The notes beneath the pieces were generated by a model. It was not told the origin of the DNA and searched no databases. It saw only the letters and a program-made list of their open reading frames with translations. DNA of 64,000 nt from Serratia inhibens (GTDB taxonomy: Bacteria > Pseudomonadota > Gammaproteobacteria > Enterobacterales > Enterobacteriaceae): the NCBI RefSeq assembly GCF_003591175.1, contig NZ_QYYG01000009.1, positions 62,001 through 126,000 of the forward strand, written 5' to 3'. The position numbers and the translations under genes were made by a program. Shown here one piece after another: positions 50,986 to 60,409 of the stretch (position 1 is its first letter; each line of letters begins with the position of its first letter).

Positions 50986-52722
50986 TTAACCGGCGACAGG
51001 TAGCGGGCTAAGCGCCATGCGCGCCGGTTCATTCTCTTCCGGGCGACTAAAGCGCCAGCAACTCTGGTGATATTTAGCCACGCTGTTGCGGTGCGCCACG
51101 CTCACCAGCGTCACCTGCGGCAGCTCATCAACCAGCAGGCAATACATCAGTTGCTCGGTTTCATCGTCCAGCGCGCTGGTGGCTTCGTCGAGGAACAGAA
51201 TGTCCGGGCGGGTCAAAATGGCGCGGGCAAAGGCCAGCCGCTGCTGTTCGCCCGGTGAAAGGCGATGGCTCCAGTTGGCACCGGTGTCCAGCCAGCGCTG
51301 CAAATGCTTCAGGCGGCAATTTTCCAGCACTTTCAGCAGTTGTTCATCGCTGTAGTCGGCGGCGAGGTGAGGGTAACTGAGCGCCTCCCGCAACGTGCCT
51401 ATCGGAATATAGCTGCGTTGCGGCAGGAATAATGCGCGGCTGGCGGTGTCCAGCCCAATGGTGCCTGAGCCGTACGGCCAGATGCCGGCGATAGCGCGCA
51501 ACAGCGTCGACTTGCCGCAACCCGACGGGCCGACGACCAGCACGCGATCGCCGCGTTTCAGCGTCATGGAGCTTGCATCCAGCAAGTTCTGGCCGTCCGG
51601 CAGTTGCAGGCTGAGGTTATCAAGAATCAACGGCTGGGCGCTTTCCGGCCGCAACTGGATGCCGCGTTGCTGATGGTGTACCTGATCCACCGCAGCGTTA
51701 AAACCGGCCAGACGGTTCACGCAGGCTTTCCAGGTGGCAAGATCGCTGAAAGCGTCGATAAACCATGACAGCGCCCCCTGTACCTCGCCAAAAGCGGAGG
51801 CAATCTGCATCATGCCGCCCATCTGGATGGCACCGGAAAAGTAGCGCGGCGCCGCCACCAGCAGCGGGAAAACGATGGCGAACTGGCTGTAAAAGTTGGA
51901 GGCAATGTTGAGCCGTCGGGTGATACGCATGATCGACCACCAGTTGGCGCGAAGGGTATCAAAACGGCCGCTCAGCTGCTGTGCTTCACGGGGTTCGCCG
52001 TGGTACAGCGCGATGGCATCGTTGTTTTCGCGGATGCGGATCAGGCCAAAACGGAAGTTCGCTTCATAGCGCTCCTGGTTAAAGCCGAGCCGGACCAACG
52101 GCTTGCCGACCCACCAAATCAGCAAGGAGCCCAGTCCGGCGTACAACAGCGCGAACCACAGCATATAACCGGGCACGGTAATGGTGTGTCCGCTAATCAT
52201 AAAGGTCATTGGTCCGCTGACGTGCCACAGAATGGTGACAAAGGAGAACAGCGTCACCAGGCTGGAGAGCAGCCCGAGCGACAGTGACAGCGAGTATTGG
52301 GTCAGGACGTTGAGATCCTCGGCGATACGCTGGTCCGGGTTATCGACGATCTGCTGTTGCTCAGTATGGTAATAGGCCTGATGCGCCAGCCATTTATCCA
52401 TGAATTTTTCCGTCATCCAGCGCCGCCAATGCATTTGCAGGCCTTGGGTCAGGTAGATTTTATACACCGCCAGCACGATGAAGATCAGCGCCAGATAGGT
52501 GAAACGCCACAGTTGCGCCTTGAACACCGGATAATTTTTGTTTTGCAGCGCGTCATAGAACACCTGGTTCCACTGATTGATCTGCACGCTGATATACACC
52601 AACCCGAGCGACAGGGCGACGATGGTGATCAGCATCGACCAGGCTCGCCATTTCTCTTCCGAAACCCAAAACGGTTTAATCAACTGCCAGACGGCACGTT
52701 TTTGCGTAGGGGGGCTATTCAT
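50986..52722 (-). CDS. SbmA/YddA-like ABC transporter
   Basis: 578 residues, membrane domain of the SbmA/BacA type (W-K-FY-ALQNKNYPVFKAQLWRF, residues 40-75; about six helices to 330) fused to an ATPase domain with GPSGCGKST, LSPGEQQRLAFARAIL and ILFLDEATSALD. This fused form corresponds to E. coli YddA and mycobacterial BacA-like vitamin B12 / peptide transporters. Direction and substrate are not known here. Stands alone on the minus strand. Confidence 0.85.
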   Translation of the reverse strand: MNSPPTQKRAVWQLIKPFWVSEEKWRAWSMLITIVALSLGLVYISVQINQWNQVFYDALQNKNYPVFKAQLWRFTYLALIFIVLAVYKIYLTQGLQMHWRRWMTEKFMDKWLAHQAYYHTEQQQIVDNPDQRIAEDLNVLTQYSLSLSLGLLSSLVTLFSFVTILWHVSGPMTFMISGHTITVPGYMLWFALLYAGLGSLLIWWVGKPLVRLGFNQERYEANFRFGLIRIRENNDAIALYHGEPREAQQLSGRFDTLRANWWSIMRITRRLNIASNFYSQFAIVFPLLVAAPRYFSGAIQMGGMMQIASAFGEVQGALSWFIDAFSDLATWKACVNRLAGFNAAVDQVHHQQRGIQLRPESAQPLILDNLSLQLPDGQNLLDASSMTLKRGDRVLVVGPSGCGKSTLLRAIAGIWPYGSGTIGLDTASRALFLPQRSYIPIGTLREALSYPHLAADYSDEQLLKVLENCRLKHLQRWLDTGANWSHRLSPGEQQRLAFARAILTRPDILFLDEATSALDDETEQLMYCLLVDELPQVTLVSVAHRNSVAKYHQSCWRFSRPEENEPARMALSPLPVAG

Positions 52723-52914
52723 AAGGTTCTCGAGTTTTTACGTTCCGATCAGCATGAGCCGCCGGCCGGTAACAAACAAACCGCGACATGTAAGCAGTTT
52801 TAACGCGGCTAACCGTTTGAAATATTGTGGATGAATCCTTAGAGGTGAAGCCGGGGGACATGAGGGTTATACTGGCGCCGAATTACCGGTTACTCACTCT
52901 GGAAAGGATAAGGC

Positions 52915-53622
52915 ATGAAGGCGTTGGTTCCCCTGCTGTTGACCTATGGCGCGCTCGCCGGCGGCCAGGCGATGGCACATATTGATGAACCGGATATTGA
53001 TGCCGATTGCCAGAAAGTGGCGGGCTATGCCGAACTGGGGAAAAGCGCTTATCAGCGGGGCGATTATGGCCGGGCGGCCGACGTTTTCCGCGATCAGGCC
53101 GCCTGGAGCGAGTTTTGCGGCCTGAACGATCAGGCGATCGCCACTGCCTATAACAACGTGGCGCTGGCGCTGATGCATGCCGGTGAACTGCTCAAGGCAC
53201 GCGCTTATCTGGAGCTGGCGCCGAAGGATGCGAAATCCCAGCATAATCTGAAGCTGCTGCAGCAACGTCTGGCGAAGCAACCGCCGGTGAGCGGGCCGGG
53301 TGGCGTCTATTGGCAGTACGCCGGGCGCGGCGTATGGAGCGAAGTAGAAGTCAAGCCTCAGAGCGGGCGCTGGCTGATTAATTATTCCGGCTATTATATG
53401 CCGCAAATGGGGTTGTATTACGGGCCGAATATGGGCGAGTTCGCCGAGGTATTGCCGATTGAACGGGGCAAGGCGGTATACCGCCAGCAGGAGCCGCAGG
53501 ACGGGATGGCCTGTGACGTGGTGATGCAATTTACGGCGGATGCGGTGGACATGCGTACCAAGGGCGACTGCGGATTTGGTTTTAACGTGCAGGCGCAGGG
53601 GACGTTCATTCGGGTTGAATAA
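52915..53622 (+). CDS. exported TPR-containing protein of unknown function
   Basis: 235 residues. Signal peptide to about residue 21 (AMA-HI). One to two TPR-like units (YAELGKSAYQRGDYGRAADVFRDQAAW and AIATAYNNVALALMHAGELLKARAYLELA) are followed by a beta-rich C-terminal half with GRWLINYSGYYMPQMGLYYGP and two cysteines (MACDVV, GDCGFG). I do not recognise the family; a Serratia-type hypothetical protein. GGAAAGGATAAGGC precedes the ATG. Confidence 0.75.
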   Translation: MKALVPLLLTYGALAGGQAMAHIDEPDIDADCQKVAGYAELGKSAYQRGDYGRAADVFRDQAAWSEFCGLNDQAIATAYNNVALALMHAGELLKARAYLELAPKDAKSQHNLKLLQQRLAKQPPVSGPGGVYWQYAGRGVWSEVEVKPQSGRWLINYSGYYMPQMGLYYGPNMGEFAEVLPIERGKAVYRQQEPQDGMACDVVMQFTADAVDMRTKGDCGFGFNVQAQGTFIRVE

Positions 53623-53623
53623 T

Positions 53624-53644
53624 CGGCTGCGGGAGGCGCAGCCG
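53624..53644. terminator. shared hairpin between TPR gene and frnE-like gene
   Basis: CGGCTGCG (53624-53631) and CGCAGCCG (53637-53644), loop GGAGG, between convergent genes; no clear U-run. Confidence 0.6.
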
Positions 53645-53652
53645 AAACAGGA

Positions 53653-54303
53653 TCATGCCCAGGTTACCGCGCCGTTCAGCAACTCTTTCCAGGCCTCGGC
53701 ATTGCCCAAATAGTTGCCTGCCGGGATCTGGCGCAGCTGGCCTCCGCTGTCTTGCAACGCAAAGGTCGGGAACCCCTGCCCCTGGACTTTGGCAAGGAAC
53801 GCCCGGCTTTCCGCAATGTGTTGTGCGGTCGGCGCGCCGGCGTTAAAGCGCATCTCGGCAATGAACGGGGCAGAGGGCAGGCCCAGCTCTTTCGCCAGGG
53901 CCTCCAGCACCGGTGTATCGGCGATGCGACGGCCTTCCTGATAATGCGCTATCTGAATGCGGTGCAGCATATCCAGCCCGCGTCCCCCCAAGGCTTCAGC
54001 CGCCAGAATCGCAGTAATCGGCGGCTCGGAGTCCATGACCGCCGTGGTATCTCGCAGCAGACCATTGAAATAGGCTTCACCGAAGGTCTGGCCGGTCAGC
54101 TCCGCAATACGCTTGTCATGCGGAATCACATAGTTACGCCATTCATCCGTGATCTGGCGGCGATTATTGCCGGTCATCATGCCGCCGGCGTGCAGGGCAA
54201 CAGTCAGCCCTGGAATGCTCTTGGCCGCCTGCACCAACGGCGCTGCGCCATAGCACCAGCCGCACAGCGGATCGAAAACGTAATGCAGAGTTGTACCGGT
54301 CAT
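53653..54303 (-). CDS. FrnE-like DsbA-family protein
   Basis: 216 residues with no signal peptide, so cytoplasmic. Thioredoxin-fold active site C-G-W-C in FDPLCGWCYGAAP; large helical insertion; cis-Pro loop QGFPTFAL. This is the FrnE/2-hydroxychromene isomerase-like branch of the DsbA superfamily, which in some bacteria works as a cytoplasmic disulfide isomerase under oxidative stress. Single gene. Confidence 0.85.
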   Translation of the reverse strand: MTGTTLHYVFDPLCGWCYGAAPLVQAAKSIPGLTVALHAGGMMTGNNRRQITDEWRNYVIPHDKRIAELTGQTFGEAYFNGLLRDTTAVMDSEPPITAILAAEALGGRGLDMLHRIQIAHYQEGRRIADTPVLEALAKELGLPSAPFIAEMRFNAGAPTAQHIAESRAFLAKVQGQGFPTFALQDSGGQLRQIPAGNYLGNAEAWKELLNGAVTWA

Positions 54304-54386
54304 CTTTATTCCTCGTGATGTTCTGCGGCCGAACGCCGCAGAACATTGGGCCTGTCAAAGGCCGTGTAGTCTGATTGGCGACGCGC

Positions 54387-55271
54387 TTATTGCGGCCACT
54401 TCATCTCGCCCTTCAGCACTTTGGCGCTCAGTTCCAAGCTCGATTCATCTTTCAGGTTCGGGTAATGCTTTTTCATTGCCGCAATCAGCGCCGCAGAATC
54501 TTTGGCTTTCGGCAACTCGGCTTCCAGCGTGGTCAGGTAGTTCTGGGTGAAGGTCACGGATTCCAGAGTCTGCGGCGCGCCCGGCAGGAAGTGGCCAGGG
54601 ACGACGACTTTCGGCTTCAGTGCCTTGATGCTTTCCAGCGTTTGCTGCCAGTGAGCGCGGGATTCCACGGTCTGGTTATCGGCGATCCACGGGTGGATAT
54701 TGTCGCCGGCTACCGGGACGCCGCCCACTACCGCCTTCAGCTCGGGGATCCATACATAGGTACGTTCCGGCGTTGGGCCGGTCAGGCCTTTCACTTCCAC
54801 TTTCTGGCCGTCGATGGTGAAGCTATCACCCTGCAATGCCTGTGGAACCACTACCGCTTTAGGCGCGTTCTCTTTCAAGATCGGGCCCCAGTACGCCATT
54901 TTGCCGTCTTTGGTGGCGTTGATTTCTTTGATCGTGTCCGGTGACGCGATGATTTTTGCCTGCGGGAAAGCGGCTTTAATCACGTCCAAACCAAAATAGA
55001 AATCCGGATCGGAATGACTGATGTAAACGGTGGTCAGTTTCTTGCCGGTCGCTTTGATCTTTTTCACCAGTTCTTCGGCATCGTTGCGTTGGAACTGGGC
55101 ATCGATCAGCGCCACTTCGTGTTTACCGCTGATGATTTCCGAAGAAACCGGGAACACGCCTTTCTCACCCGGGTTGTACACTTCCATGGTCAGGGTGTCA
55201 GCCGCGGCGGCGTAGGTGCTTACTGTGGCGATGCCGGCGAAAGCCAGGGTCAATAATGATTTCTTAAACAT
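54387..55271 (-). CDS. exported MBL-fold protein with altered metal motif
   Basis: 294 residues. Signal peptide to about AAA-DT (residue 24). Metallo-beta-lactamase fold with a changed first motif: HxHxDH is here H86-S-D88-P-D90-F91 (ISHSDPDFYFG). Later elements: PTPERTYVWIPEL, VAGDNIHPWI, VVPGHFLPG. It resembles the family annotated as Vmh-type MBL hydrolases, from memory. Substrate unknown. Divergent from a LysR gene 110 bases away, probably its regulator. Confidence 0.75.
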   Translation of the reverse strand: MFKKSLLTLAFAGIATVSTYAAAADTLTMEVYNPGEKGVFPVSSEIISGKHEVALIDAQFQRNDAEELVKKIKATGKKLTTVYISHSDPDFYFGLDVIKAAFPQAKIIASPDTIKEINATKDGKMAYWGPILKENAPKAVVVPQALQGDSFTIDGQKVEVKGLTGPTPERTYVWIPELKAVVGGVPVAGDNIHPWIADNQTVESRAHWQQTLESIKALKPKVVVPGHFLPGAPQTLESVTFTQNYLTTLEAELPKAKDSAALIAAMKKHYPNLKDESSLELSAKVLKGEMKWPQ

Positions 55272-55381
55272 GGGCAGAGGTCCTTTTGGGTATCAGTTGT
55301 TGTTGTACAGATGTTAGGTTGCATAAAGCGTTAGAAAAACCGGATAATGAGCAATTATTCATTGCGTAAATCGGACGAATC

Positions 55382-56290
55382 ATGGATCGCATTACCGCAG
55401 CTGAGGTTTTTATCACCATCGTTGACCGCGGTAGCATGATTGCCGCTGCGGAAACGCTGGAAATGTCGCGTGCGATGGTGACGCGCTACCTGGCGCAGAT
55501 GGAGCAATGGGCCGGTGCGCGTTTATTGCACCGCACTACCCGTAAGCTTAGTCTGACTGACGCCGGAGAGCGTACTCTCGAACGTTGCCGGCAGATGCTG
55601 GCGCTGGCGGGTGAGATCGATTTGGTCGAAGGCGAGCAAAGTGATGAATTGCGCGGTCTGCTGCGCATCACCTGCTCACAGTCGCTGGGCCAGACCGCGC
55701 TGGTGGGGGCGGTGGCGCAATATCTCAAACTCCACCCGCAGGTGGCGGTGGATTTGCAAATGAATAATCGGGCGGTAAATCTGGTGGAGGAGCGCATCGA
55801 TCTGGCGCTGCGCATCACCAATGAGCTGGATCCCAATCTGATCGCCCGACCGCTGTCTTCGTGCGCTTCGGTGGTATGCGCTTCTCCGGCCTATCTGGCA
55901 GCGCACGGCACGCCGCGCCATCCGCAGGATTTGGCGCTGCACAACTGCCTGACTTATTCCTACTTCGGTAAAAGCCTGTGGCATTTTGATGCTCAGGGCG
56001 TGAAATCGGCGGTGGCGGTCAGCGGCAATCTCAGCGCCAACGAGTCGGTAGTGTTGATGGCGGGGACGGTGCAGGGCGCCGGCATTTCCATGCAGCCTTA
56101 TTATTCGGCGGCACCCTTGCTGGCAAGCGGTGAATTGATAGAACTGATGCCGGATTATCGGCCGCAGTCGATGGGGATTTACGGCATTTATACCTCGCGT
56201 CGCCAAATGCCGGCGACCTTGCGCACCATGCTGGATTTTCTGGTGGAGTGGTTTGCCAACGATCCCGCCTGGCGGGCGACACTGCGCTGA
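55382..56290 (+). CDS. LysR-family regulator (next to MBL gene)
   Basis: 302-residue LysR regulator: helix-turn-helix SMIAAAETLEMSRAMVTRYLAQME, wing RTTRKLSLTDAG, effector domain LLRITCSQSLGQTALVGAV. ATG 55382 is the family start. Likely controls the divergent MBL-fold gene. Confidence 0.88.
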   Translation: MDRITAAEVFITIVDRGSMIAAAETLEMSRAMVTRYLAQMEQWAGARLLHRTTRKLSLTDAGERTLERCRQMLALAGEIDLVEGEQSDELRGLLRITCSQSLGQTALVGAVAQYLKLHPQVAVDLQMNNRAVNLVEERIDLALRITNELDPNLIARPLSSCASVVCASPAYLAAHGTPRHPQDLALHNCLTYSYFGKSLWHFDAQGVKSAVAVSGNLSANESVVLMAGTVQGAGISMQPYYSAAPLLASGELIELMPDYRPQSMGIYGIYTSRRQMPATLRTMLDFLVEWFANDPAWRATLR

Positions 56291-56607
56291 TAGCGTTAAC
56301 ATGATAGTAACATTTTCACACATTTTTCATCGCCAGCGCATTCAAGCGTTTAGCGGGGTGATGATGGCTTTTTGTGCTCAGCGGGGCTTTGTCACTGGTT
56401 TCAAGGCCGGTTGTCGTGCTATTTCTGTAGCGTGAAAAGAGCGAATAAGACTTAATAATTATAGGGTTAAGAAAATAGCCCCGCGCTTTGAACAACATCT
56501 TCTGACCCTTTTTCGCGGGCAGCCTGTCAGGCTGTCCGGCAATTCCGCGAGTTTTTACCGGCCCTGTGCGCCTGATGCCGGGGCTTTGTCGACTGGGAGC
56601 GTTACAC
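56291..56607. other. long leader or intergenic region before MFS gene
   Basis: 317 bases, with a GC-rich right part holding a near-perfect palindrome CAGCCTG-T-CAGGCTG (56520-56534). May be a structured leader. No known riboswitch class recognised. Confidence 0.4.
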
Positions 56608-57762
56608 ATGCCTGTTTCTCTGCTTGCACTGGCGTTAAGTGCATTTGCCATTGGCACCACCGAGTTCGTGATTATGGGGCTGCTGCCTGAGGTGGCGGGG
56701 GATCTTCAGGTCTCCATCCCTTCCGCCGGTTGGCTGATCAGTGGCTATGCCCTTGGCGTGGCGATCGGCGCACCCATCATGGCGCTGCTGACGGCGAAGT
56801 TGCCGCGCAAGAATACGCTGTTGTTGCTGATGGTGATTTTTATCTTCGGCAATATCATGTGCGCGCTGGGTTACAGCTACGATTTCCTGATGCTGGCGCG
56901 TATTGTCACCGCGTTGTGTCATGGTGCATTCTTCGGCATCGGTGCGGTGGTGGCCGCCAATCTGGTGCCGCCGAATCGCCGTGCTTCCGCTGTGGCGCTG
57001 ATGTTCACCGGCCTGACGCTGGCCAACGTGCTGGGGGTGCCGCTCGGCACCGCGTTGGGGCAGGCGTTGGGCTGGCGCTCCACCTTCTGGGCGGTGGCGG
57101 TCATCGGCGTACTGTCCTTGCTGGCGTTGTACAGCAAACTGCCGGCGGTGGAGGATGAGGCGCCAACCGATCTGAAAAAAGAGCTGGCGGCCCTGCGCGG
57201 CGGCGGTATCTGGCTTTCGTTGCTGATGACGGTGGCTTTTGCCGCGTCGATGTTTGCACTGTTTACCTATATCGCGCCGTTGCTGACTGAAGTGACCGGC
57301 ATTTCGTCGCAGGGTGTGAGCTGGACGCTATTGCTGATGGGCGTAGGTTTGACGCTGGGCAATATCGTCGGCGGCCGTTTGGCAGACTGGCGCTTGCCGG
57401 TTACGTTGACCTGCACGTTCCTGGTGATTGCCTTCTTTGCCGCGCTGTTCAGCTGGACCAGCCATTCTATGGTGCCGGCGGAAATGACCTTGTTCCTGTG
57501 GGCGGCTGCGGCGTTTGCCGCCGTGCCGGCGCTGCAGATCAACGTCGTGACTTACGGTAAAAAGGCGCCGAACCTGGTTTCCACGCTGAACATCGCCGCG
57601 TTTAACGTGGGCAATGCCATCGGTGCCTGGGTTGGCGGCGTGGTGATCGCCCAGGGTCTGGGGCTGACCAGCGTGCCGCTGGCCGCCGCGGCGATTGCGC
57701 TGCTGGGGTTGGTGCTGTGTCTGGTGACTTTCAGCCGCGCCAAGCGGCCGGCTAGCGCTTAA
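56608..57762 (+). CDS. MFS drug/sugar exporter (YdhP/AraJ type)
   Basis: 384-residue DHA1-type major facilitator with 12 helices. The N-terminus ALSAFAIGTTEFVIMGLLPEVA and LISGYALGVAIGAPIMALL match the AraJ/YdhP subgroup; GHGAFFGIG-type motif in CHGAFFGIGAVVAANLVPP. Start ATG 56608 after GGGAGC. Its last 11 bases overlap the end of the convergent lysR gene. Substrate unknown. Confidence 0.85.
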   Translation: MPVSLLALALSAFAIGTTEFVIMGLLPEVAGDLQVSIPSAGWLISGYALGVAIGAPIMALLTAKLPRKNTLLLLMVIFIFGNIMCALGYSYDFLMLARIVTALCHGAFFGIGAVVAANLVPPNRRASAVALMFTGLTLANVLGVPLGTALGQALGWRSTFWAVAVIGVLSLLALYSKLPAVEDEAPTDLKKELAALRGGGIWLSLLMTVAFAASMFALFTYIAPLLTEVTGISSQGVSWTLLLMGVGLTLGNIVGGRLADWRLPVTLTCTFLVIAFFAALFSWTSHSMVPAEMTLFLWAAAAFAAVPALQINVVTYGKKAPNLVSTLNIAAFNVGNAIGAWVGGVVIAQGLGLTSVPLAAAAIALLGLVLCLVTFSRAKRPASA

Positions 57763-58675
57763 TCACTGCGGCCAGGCGGGCGGGAAGCGCTTCCGCCTGC
57801 TGCTGCATATGCTGAATGAAGGCCGTGACCAGCGCCGATGACGGGCGGTGCAGCGGCCGGATCAGACTGACGGTAAAAGGCACTTCAACGCTGAACGGCC
57901 GTACGTGCACGCCGCCGTTGGCGTAATCGAGCGCCGTCAGCGGATTCACTATCGACAACCCCACACCTTCTTTCACCATGGCGCATACCGATGCCGCGCT
58001 GTGGGTTTCCATGACCAGACGGCGGTTAACGCCCTCCTCATTAAACAGCGAGTCGAGCAACTGACGGTAGCTGTCGGTACTCGACAGGCTGATAAAGTTT
58101 TGGCCATCGAAGTCTTGCGGCGTCAGCGCCGTTTTCGCCAACAGCGGATGCCCGGCCGGCAATACGCACACCTCGTTCAGCGTCATCAACGTCATCCGCT
58201 CGGTGCCCGCCGGGGTCAGGGTGTTTTCCGTCAGGCCCAAATCGTGGCGCTGCGCCGACAACCACTCTTCCAGCAGCGGCGACTCCTGCGGTATCACGCT
58301 GAAGCTGACTTCCGGGTAGCGATCGATAAAGGGTTTGCACACCGCCGGCAGCAGCGACTGCGAGAATACCGGCAGACAGGCGATGGAAAGCTGCGCCTGC
58401 TGGAACTGGCGGATGCCTGACGCGGCGTTGACGATGCGTTCCAGACCGTAATAGGAGCGCTGTACTTCTTCGAACAGCCGCAGGCCTTGCACCGTCGGGT
58501 ATAAACGCCCGCGCAGCCGATCGAACAGCTGCAATTGGAGCAGTTTCTCGAAACGCGCAAGCTCACGGCTGACGGTGGGCTGAGAGGTTTGCAGCAGCGC
58601 CGCGGCCTCGGTCAGATTGCCGGTGGTCATCACCGCATGGAAAATTTCAATCTGGCGCAGGGTAATTGCGTGCAT
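57752..58675 (-). CDS. lysR: LysR, activator of lysA
   Basis: 307-residue founding-type LysR regulator. Helix-turn-helix NLTEAAALLQTSQPTVSRELARFE; the blocks LSIACLPVFSQS, PQESPLLEEWLSAQRHDLGLTE and HSAASVCAMVKEGVGLSIVNPLTALDYA match E. coli LysR. It activates the divergent lysA when diaminopimelate is present and lysine is low, and represses itself. 134 bases separate the two starts. Confidence 0.95.
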   Translation of the reverse strand: MHAITLRQIEIFHAVMTTGNLTEAAALLQTSQPTVSRELARFEKLLQLQLFDRLRGRLYPTVQGLRLFEEVQRSYYGLERIVNAASGIRQFQQAQLSIACLPVFSQSLLPAVCKPFIDRYPEVSFSVIPQESPLLEEWLSAQRHDLGLTENTLTPAGTERMTLMTLNEVCVLPAGHPLLAKTALTPQDFDGQNFISLSSTDSYRQLLDSLFNEEGVNRRLVMETHSAASVCAMVKEGVGLSIVNPLTALDYANGGVHVRPFSVEVPFTVSLIRPLHRPSSALVTAFIQHMQQQAEALPARLAAVIKR

Positions 58676-58809
58676 CGGTGCGCTCCATGAACGGGTAAGT
58701 CCATATCATAAATGAATAGACTTCGGCTAAATAGATATTTTCCACACGAGAAAGAGTGCGGCACTATTGATGACATGACTTCAGCCACATTTGATCCGGG
58801 AACATCACC

Positions 58810-60072
58810 ATGCCATTCGCTTTGAACGACACTTCTACCGCCCTCAACGCGGCTAACCTGCTGGCTTTGCCTCAAGGGTTTGGTTGCCCGGTCTGGGCCT
58901 ATGACGCGGCTATCATCAGCGAGCGCATCAGCCAGTTGCGCCACTTTGACGTGATCCGTTTTGCCCAAAAGGCCTGCTCGAATATTCATATTCTGCGCCT
59001 GATGCGCGAACAGGGCGTCAAGGTGGATTCTGTTTCGCTGGGCGAGATTGAACGTGCGCTGCAGGCCGGTTTTCAGCCGGGCGGTGAGCCAAGCGACATC
59101 GTGTTTACCGCCGACGTACTGGACCATGCGACGCTTGCGCGCGTCAGCGAATTGAAAATCCCGGTCAATGTCGGTTCGATCGACATGCTGGATCAACTGG
59201 GCCAGGTTTCCGTTGGTCATCCGGTGTGGTTGCGTATCAACCCGGGCTTTGGTCACGGCCACAGCCAGAAAACCAATACCGGCGGCGAGAACAGCAAGCA
59301 CGGGATTTGGTATGCCGATTTGCCGCAGGCGGTGGAAAAAATTCAGCAATACGGCCTGAAGCTGATCGGTGTGCATATGCATATCGGTTCGGGCGTGGAT
59401 TACCAGCATCTGGAGCGCGTGTGCGATGCGATGGTGCAGCAGGTGATTGAATTGGGCCATGATATCAGCGCGATTTCTGCCGGCGGCGGGCTGTCGATTC
59501 CCTATCAATGCGGCGAAGAGGCGATTGATACCGAACACTATTTTGGCCTGTGGAACAGCGCGCGCGAGCGCATTGCCGCCCATCTGGGCCATCCGGTGAG
59601 CCTGGAGATCGAGCCCGGTCGTTTCCTGATGGCGGAAGCCGGGGTGTTGGTCGCCGAGGTGCGTGCGGTGAAAGACATGGGCAGCCGCCACTTTGTGCTG
59701 GTGGACGCCGGCTTTAACGATTTAATGCGTCCGGCGATGTACGGCAGCTATCACCATATTTCCCTGCTGCCGGCCGATGGCCGCAATACCGAGCATCAGC
59801 CGCTGCGCGACACCGTGATCGCCGGGCCGCTGTGCGAATCCGGCGACGTGTTCACCCAACAGGCCGGTGGCGGCATTGAAACCCGCGAGTTGCCGCCGGT
59901 ACAGGTAGGCGACTATCTGGTCTTCCATGATACCGGTGCCTATGGCGCTTCGATGTCTTCAAACTACAACAGTCGTCCGCTGCTGCCGGAAGTGTTGTTC
60001 GAGAAGGGTGAACCACGGCTGATCCGCCGCCGGCAGACCATTGAAGAGTTGATTGCGCTGGAACTGATCTGA
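58810..60072 (+). CDS. lysA: diaminopimelate decarboxylase
   Basis: 420-residue PLP enzyme of the alanine-racemase-like fold; last step of lysine synthesis (meso-DAP to lysine plus CO2). PLP Lys in IRFAQKACSN, the glycine-rich phosphate site SAGGGLSIPY, EPGRFLMAEAG, and the substrate/catalytic Cys in GPLCESGDVF are all present. ATG 58810 fits E. coli LysA. Divergent from lysR. Confidence 0.97.
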   Translation: MPFALNDTSTALNAANLLALPQGFGCPVWAYDAAIISERISQLRHFDVIRFAQKACSNIHILRLMREQGVKVDSVSLGEIERALQAGFQPGGEPSDIVFTADVLDHATLARVSELKIPVNVGSIDMLDQLGQVSVGHPVWLRINPGFGHGHSQKTNTGGENSKHGIWYADLPQAVEKIQQYGLKLIGVHMHIGSGVDYQHLERVCDAMVQQVIELGHDISAISAGGGLSIPYQCGEEAIDTEHYFGLWNSARERIAAHLGHPVSLEIEPGRFLMAEAGVLVAEVRAVKDMGSRHFVLVDAGFNDLMRPAMYGSYHHISLLPADGRNTEHQPLRDTVIAGPLCESGDVFTQQAGGGIETRELPPVQVGDYLVFHDTGAYGASMSSNYNSRPLLPEVLFEKGEPRLIRRRQTIEELIALELI

Positions 60073-60077
60073 TGCCG

Positions 60078-60101
60078 ATGGGCGCAGCGCACTGCGCCCA
60101 T
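60078..60101. terminator. shared terminator of lysA and antitoxin gene
   Basis: Perfect 10-base stem ATGGGCGCAG (60078-60087) and CTGCGCCCAT (60092-60101), loop CGCA, between convergent stops; short T content only. Confidence 0.6.
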
Positions 60102-60404
60102 TCAGAGTGTCATCCGCCGATGCTGGCCGTTGGGCAGCTCAACCTCTAGCGAAAGCGTGCCGCCCATGGCTTCAATGTAGCGTTTCAGTGAAGAGAGTTT
60201 GATTTCGCTACCGCGTTTTTCCAGATTAGCGACCGACGGCTGGCTGATGCCAAGCCGTTTCGCCAGCTCGACCTGAGACACCGCAAGTTCTTCCCGCAGC
60301 ATCGCCAGACGCAGTTCAAAAATTTCTTTCTCCGCCTTTTGCCGGGCTGCCGCAACGACGGTGGGATCGAGTTTATCGATCAGATTTGATAAAGGCTTGG
60401 CCAT
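60102..60404 (-). CDS. HigA-type antitoxin (XRE family)
   Basis: 100 residues. N-terminal helical region, then a Cro/C1 helix-turn-helix (AVSQVELAKRLGISQPSVANLEKRG) and a C-terminal beta strand (TLSLEVELPNG). It lies 5 bases after the toxin gene: toxin first, antitoxin second, the HigBA order. It should neutralise the toxin and repress the promoter at 60765-60793. Confidence 0.85.
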   Translation of the reverse strand: MAKPLSNLIDKLDPTVVAAARQKAEKEIFELRLAMLREELAVSQVELAKRLGISQPSVANLEKRGSEIKLSSLKRYIEAMGGTLSLEVELPNGQHRRMTL

Positions 60405-60409
60405 TTGCG

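Noticed and set aside
56291-56607. yybP-ykoY or other known riboswitch
   Set aside because: The conserved motifs of that class were not found; only generic hairpins are visible.
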